Origin: Candidatus Cloacimonadota bacterium
GTDB taxonomy: Bacteria; Muiribacteriota; UBA6191
Length of the DNA stretch: 64,000 nt
Direction of reading: 5' to 3'
Assembly: GCA_002402105.1 (NCBI GenBank)
Contig: NVVD01000001.1
Coordinates: 513,345-577,344, forward strand
The notes beneath the pieces were generated by a model. That model did no database searches. It was not told where the DNA came from and saw only the letters and a program-made list of their open reading frames with translations. Shown here piece after piece: positions 63,379-64,000 of this stretch (position 1 is its first letter; every line of letters starts with the position of its first letter). Position numbers and translations under genes: made by a program.

Positions 63379-64000
63379 TCAAGATTGTTTTAATCTTTTA
63401 ATAGTAATTTGAGCGACAGGGTTGTTAAATTTATGACTTTGATCTAAAACAGAGTTAGCTAAACCATCACTAGATGTAATGACTCCCCTATGAATTGATA
63501 AAAAAATTTCATCATTAGAGTTAGTGGGAGAAACCGCTTTAGCAAGAGTACTTTGATCACCATGAGGGCCAGACATTGTAGAGGGGGTTTCAGAGTTAAA
63601 CTCTGTTCCGCAATCAAAGGCATTTGCATCAAAGGTTTTAGTTTCACCAACATTCAAACTATCTATTTGTATATGAGTAGCTCCAGTCATACCATCGTTT
63701 GTATTTACTAGCATATTAGCCCATGTAAAATAGATGTCTTCTTTAGACTTTATAATAAATGTACTGACATTAGACTTTGAATGAGAGTTTGTTTCTAGGC
63801 CTATAAATGTTTGATAAACATTACCATTAATATTTGCATTATTAATCCATTTTTGACTATTTCCAGTTTCACAAAGTTCTTCTAAAGAGCTTTTTATAGC
63901 TTTAGATAGGGTCCATTCTTTTATTAAAATATTTTTATGAAATATAAAAGATGATTTAGAAAACTTTTGATTAAAAGTAAGATTTGTAATTTGTATATCA
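63379..64000 (-). CDS. Spondin-domain secreted protein, 5' end beyond the window (partial)
   Basis: The reading frame stays open from the stop at 63379 to the window edge (206 residues visible), so the ATG at 63714 is internal, not the start. The visible sequence matches Spondin_N-type proteins of bacteria: a strand-rich first half (GNVYQTFIGLETNSHSKSNV), WANMLVNTNDGMTGA, DANAFDCGTEFNSE and FLSIHRGV with NPVAQITIKRL at the end. Such proteins are usually secreted and surface-attached, acting in adhesion. The signal peptide is outside the window. The DUF1304-DUF1499 gene follows on the same strand. Confidence 0.75.
   Translation of the reverse strand, partial: DIQITNLTFNQKFSKSSFIFHKNILIKEWTLSKAIKSSLEELCETGNSQKWINNANINGNVYQTFIGLETNSHSKSNVSTFIIKSKEDIYFTWANMLVNTNDGMTGATHIQIDSLNVGETKTFDANAFDCGTEFNSETPSTMSGPHGDQSTLAKAVSPTNSNDEIFLSIHRGVITSSDGLANSVLDQSHKFNNPVAQITIKRLKQS

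Noticed and set aside
63459-63714. ORFs starting at 63714 and 63653 as complete genes
   Set aside because: The frame from 63714 continues open upstream to the window edge with matching domain sequence, and the other frame is a shadow of it.

Overview
This is an AT-rich chromosomal window (roughly 30% GC by eye) from a flagellated, LPS-bearing Gram-negative (diderm) bacterium. The evidence is a complete Kdo supply and LPS transport operon, a TonB/ExbB/ExbD system, a flagellar hook operon, chemotaxis and phosphorelay proteins, and many signal peptides. Gene order kdsB-pyrG-kdsA-kdsD-kdsC-lptC-lptA-lptB resembles deltaproteobacterial or Bdellovibrio-type arrangements, but low GC and many unfamiliar proteins leave the phylum open; a Bdellovibrionota-like or Margulisbacteria-like organism would both fit. 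I saw no rRNA, tRNA, CRISPR array, transposase or prophage.

Layout. 1-2.4 kb: a small HEAT-like protein diverging from a chemoreceptor. 2.4-6.3 kb (minus): a vitamin B12 uptake operon btuB-exbB-exbD-tonB, headed by a cobalamin riboswitch, a 24-bp perfect palindrome over the promoter region and a hairpin that hides the btuB Shine-Dalgarno. 6.3-10.9 kb (minus): a SAM methyltransferase with coiled-coil tail, psuG and a membrane hybrid histidine kinase. 11.1-17.3 kb: DUF1232 protein plus S1/P1 nuclease, moaC with a large TPR protein, a CBM48-esterase and a cyclase-family hydrolase. 17.4-25.8 kb (plus): a phosphotransfer (HPt) protein translationally coupled to the Kdo/LPS operon. 25.8-30.9 kb (minus): two tandem PelA-like hydrolase/deacetylase genes. 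31.0-38.1 kb (plus): a secreted two-repeat protein, then fliK-flgD-flgE, with a very large hook protein. 38.6-43.5 kb: a receiver protein coupled to psd, an unknown gene, then a glycosyltransferase and asparagine synthase pair. 43.6-54.4 kb: NptA-type phosphate transporter, then a minus-strand operon of nucleoside phosphorylase, sigma54-type AAA+ protein, Tat-exported FAD enzyme and MFS transporter, then tyrS with a degenerate PyrE-like protein and a lipoprotein metallo-hydrolase. 54.6-56.2 kb: an unknown three-gene cassette, possibly with a SecB-like member. 56.3-64 kb: secreted phosphatase, beta-propeller-like protein, HEAT protein, Asn/Ser/Tyr/Gln-rich secreted protein, DUF1304-DUF1499 protein and a truncated spondin-domain protein.

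The most striking unexplained signal is a dispersed structured intergenic element present three times (24002-24110, 38273-38380, 56173-56280 inverted). All copies lie just downstream of a gene and in its orientation. They share a TTTTATGCGGTC entry motif and an AACC exit, with compensatory changes in the closing stem and a long inner hairpin whose sequence differs between copies while pairing is kept. A recurring theme is phosphorelay or receiver proteins translationally coupled to envelope biosynthesis genes (HPt-kdsB, receiver-psd).
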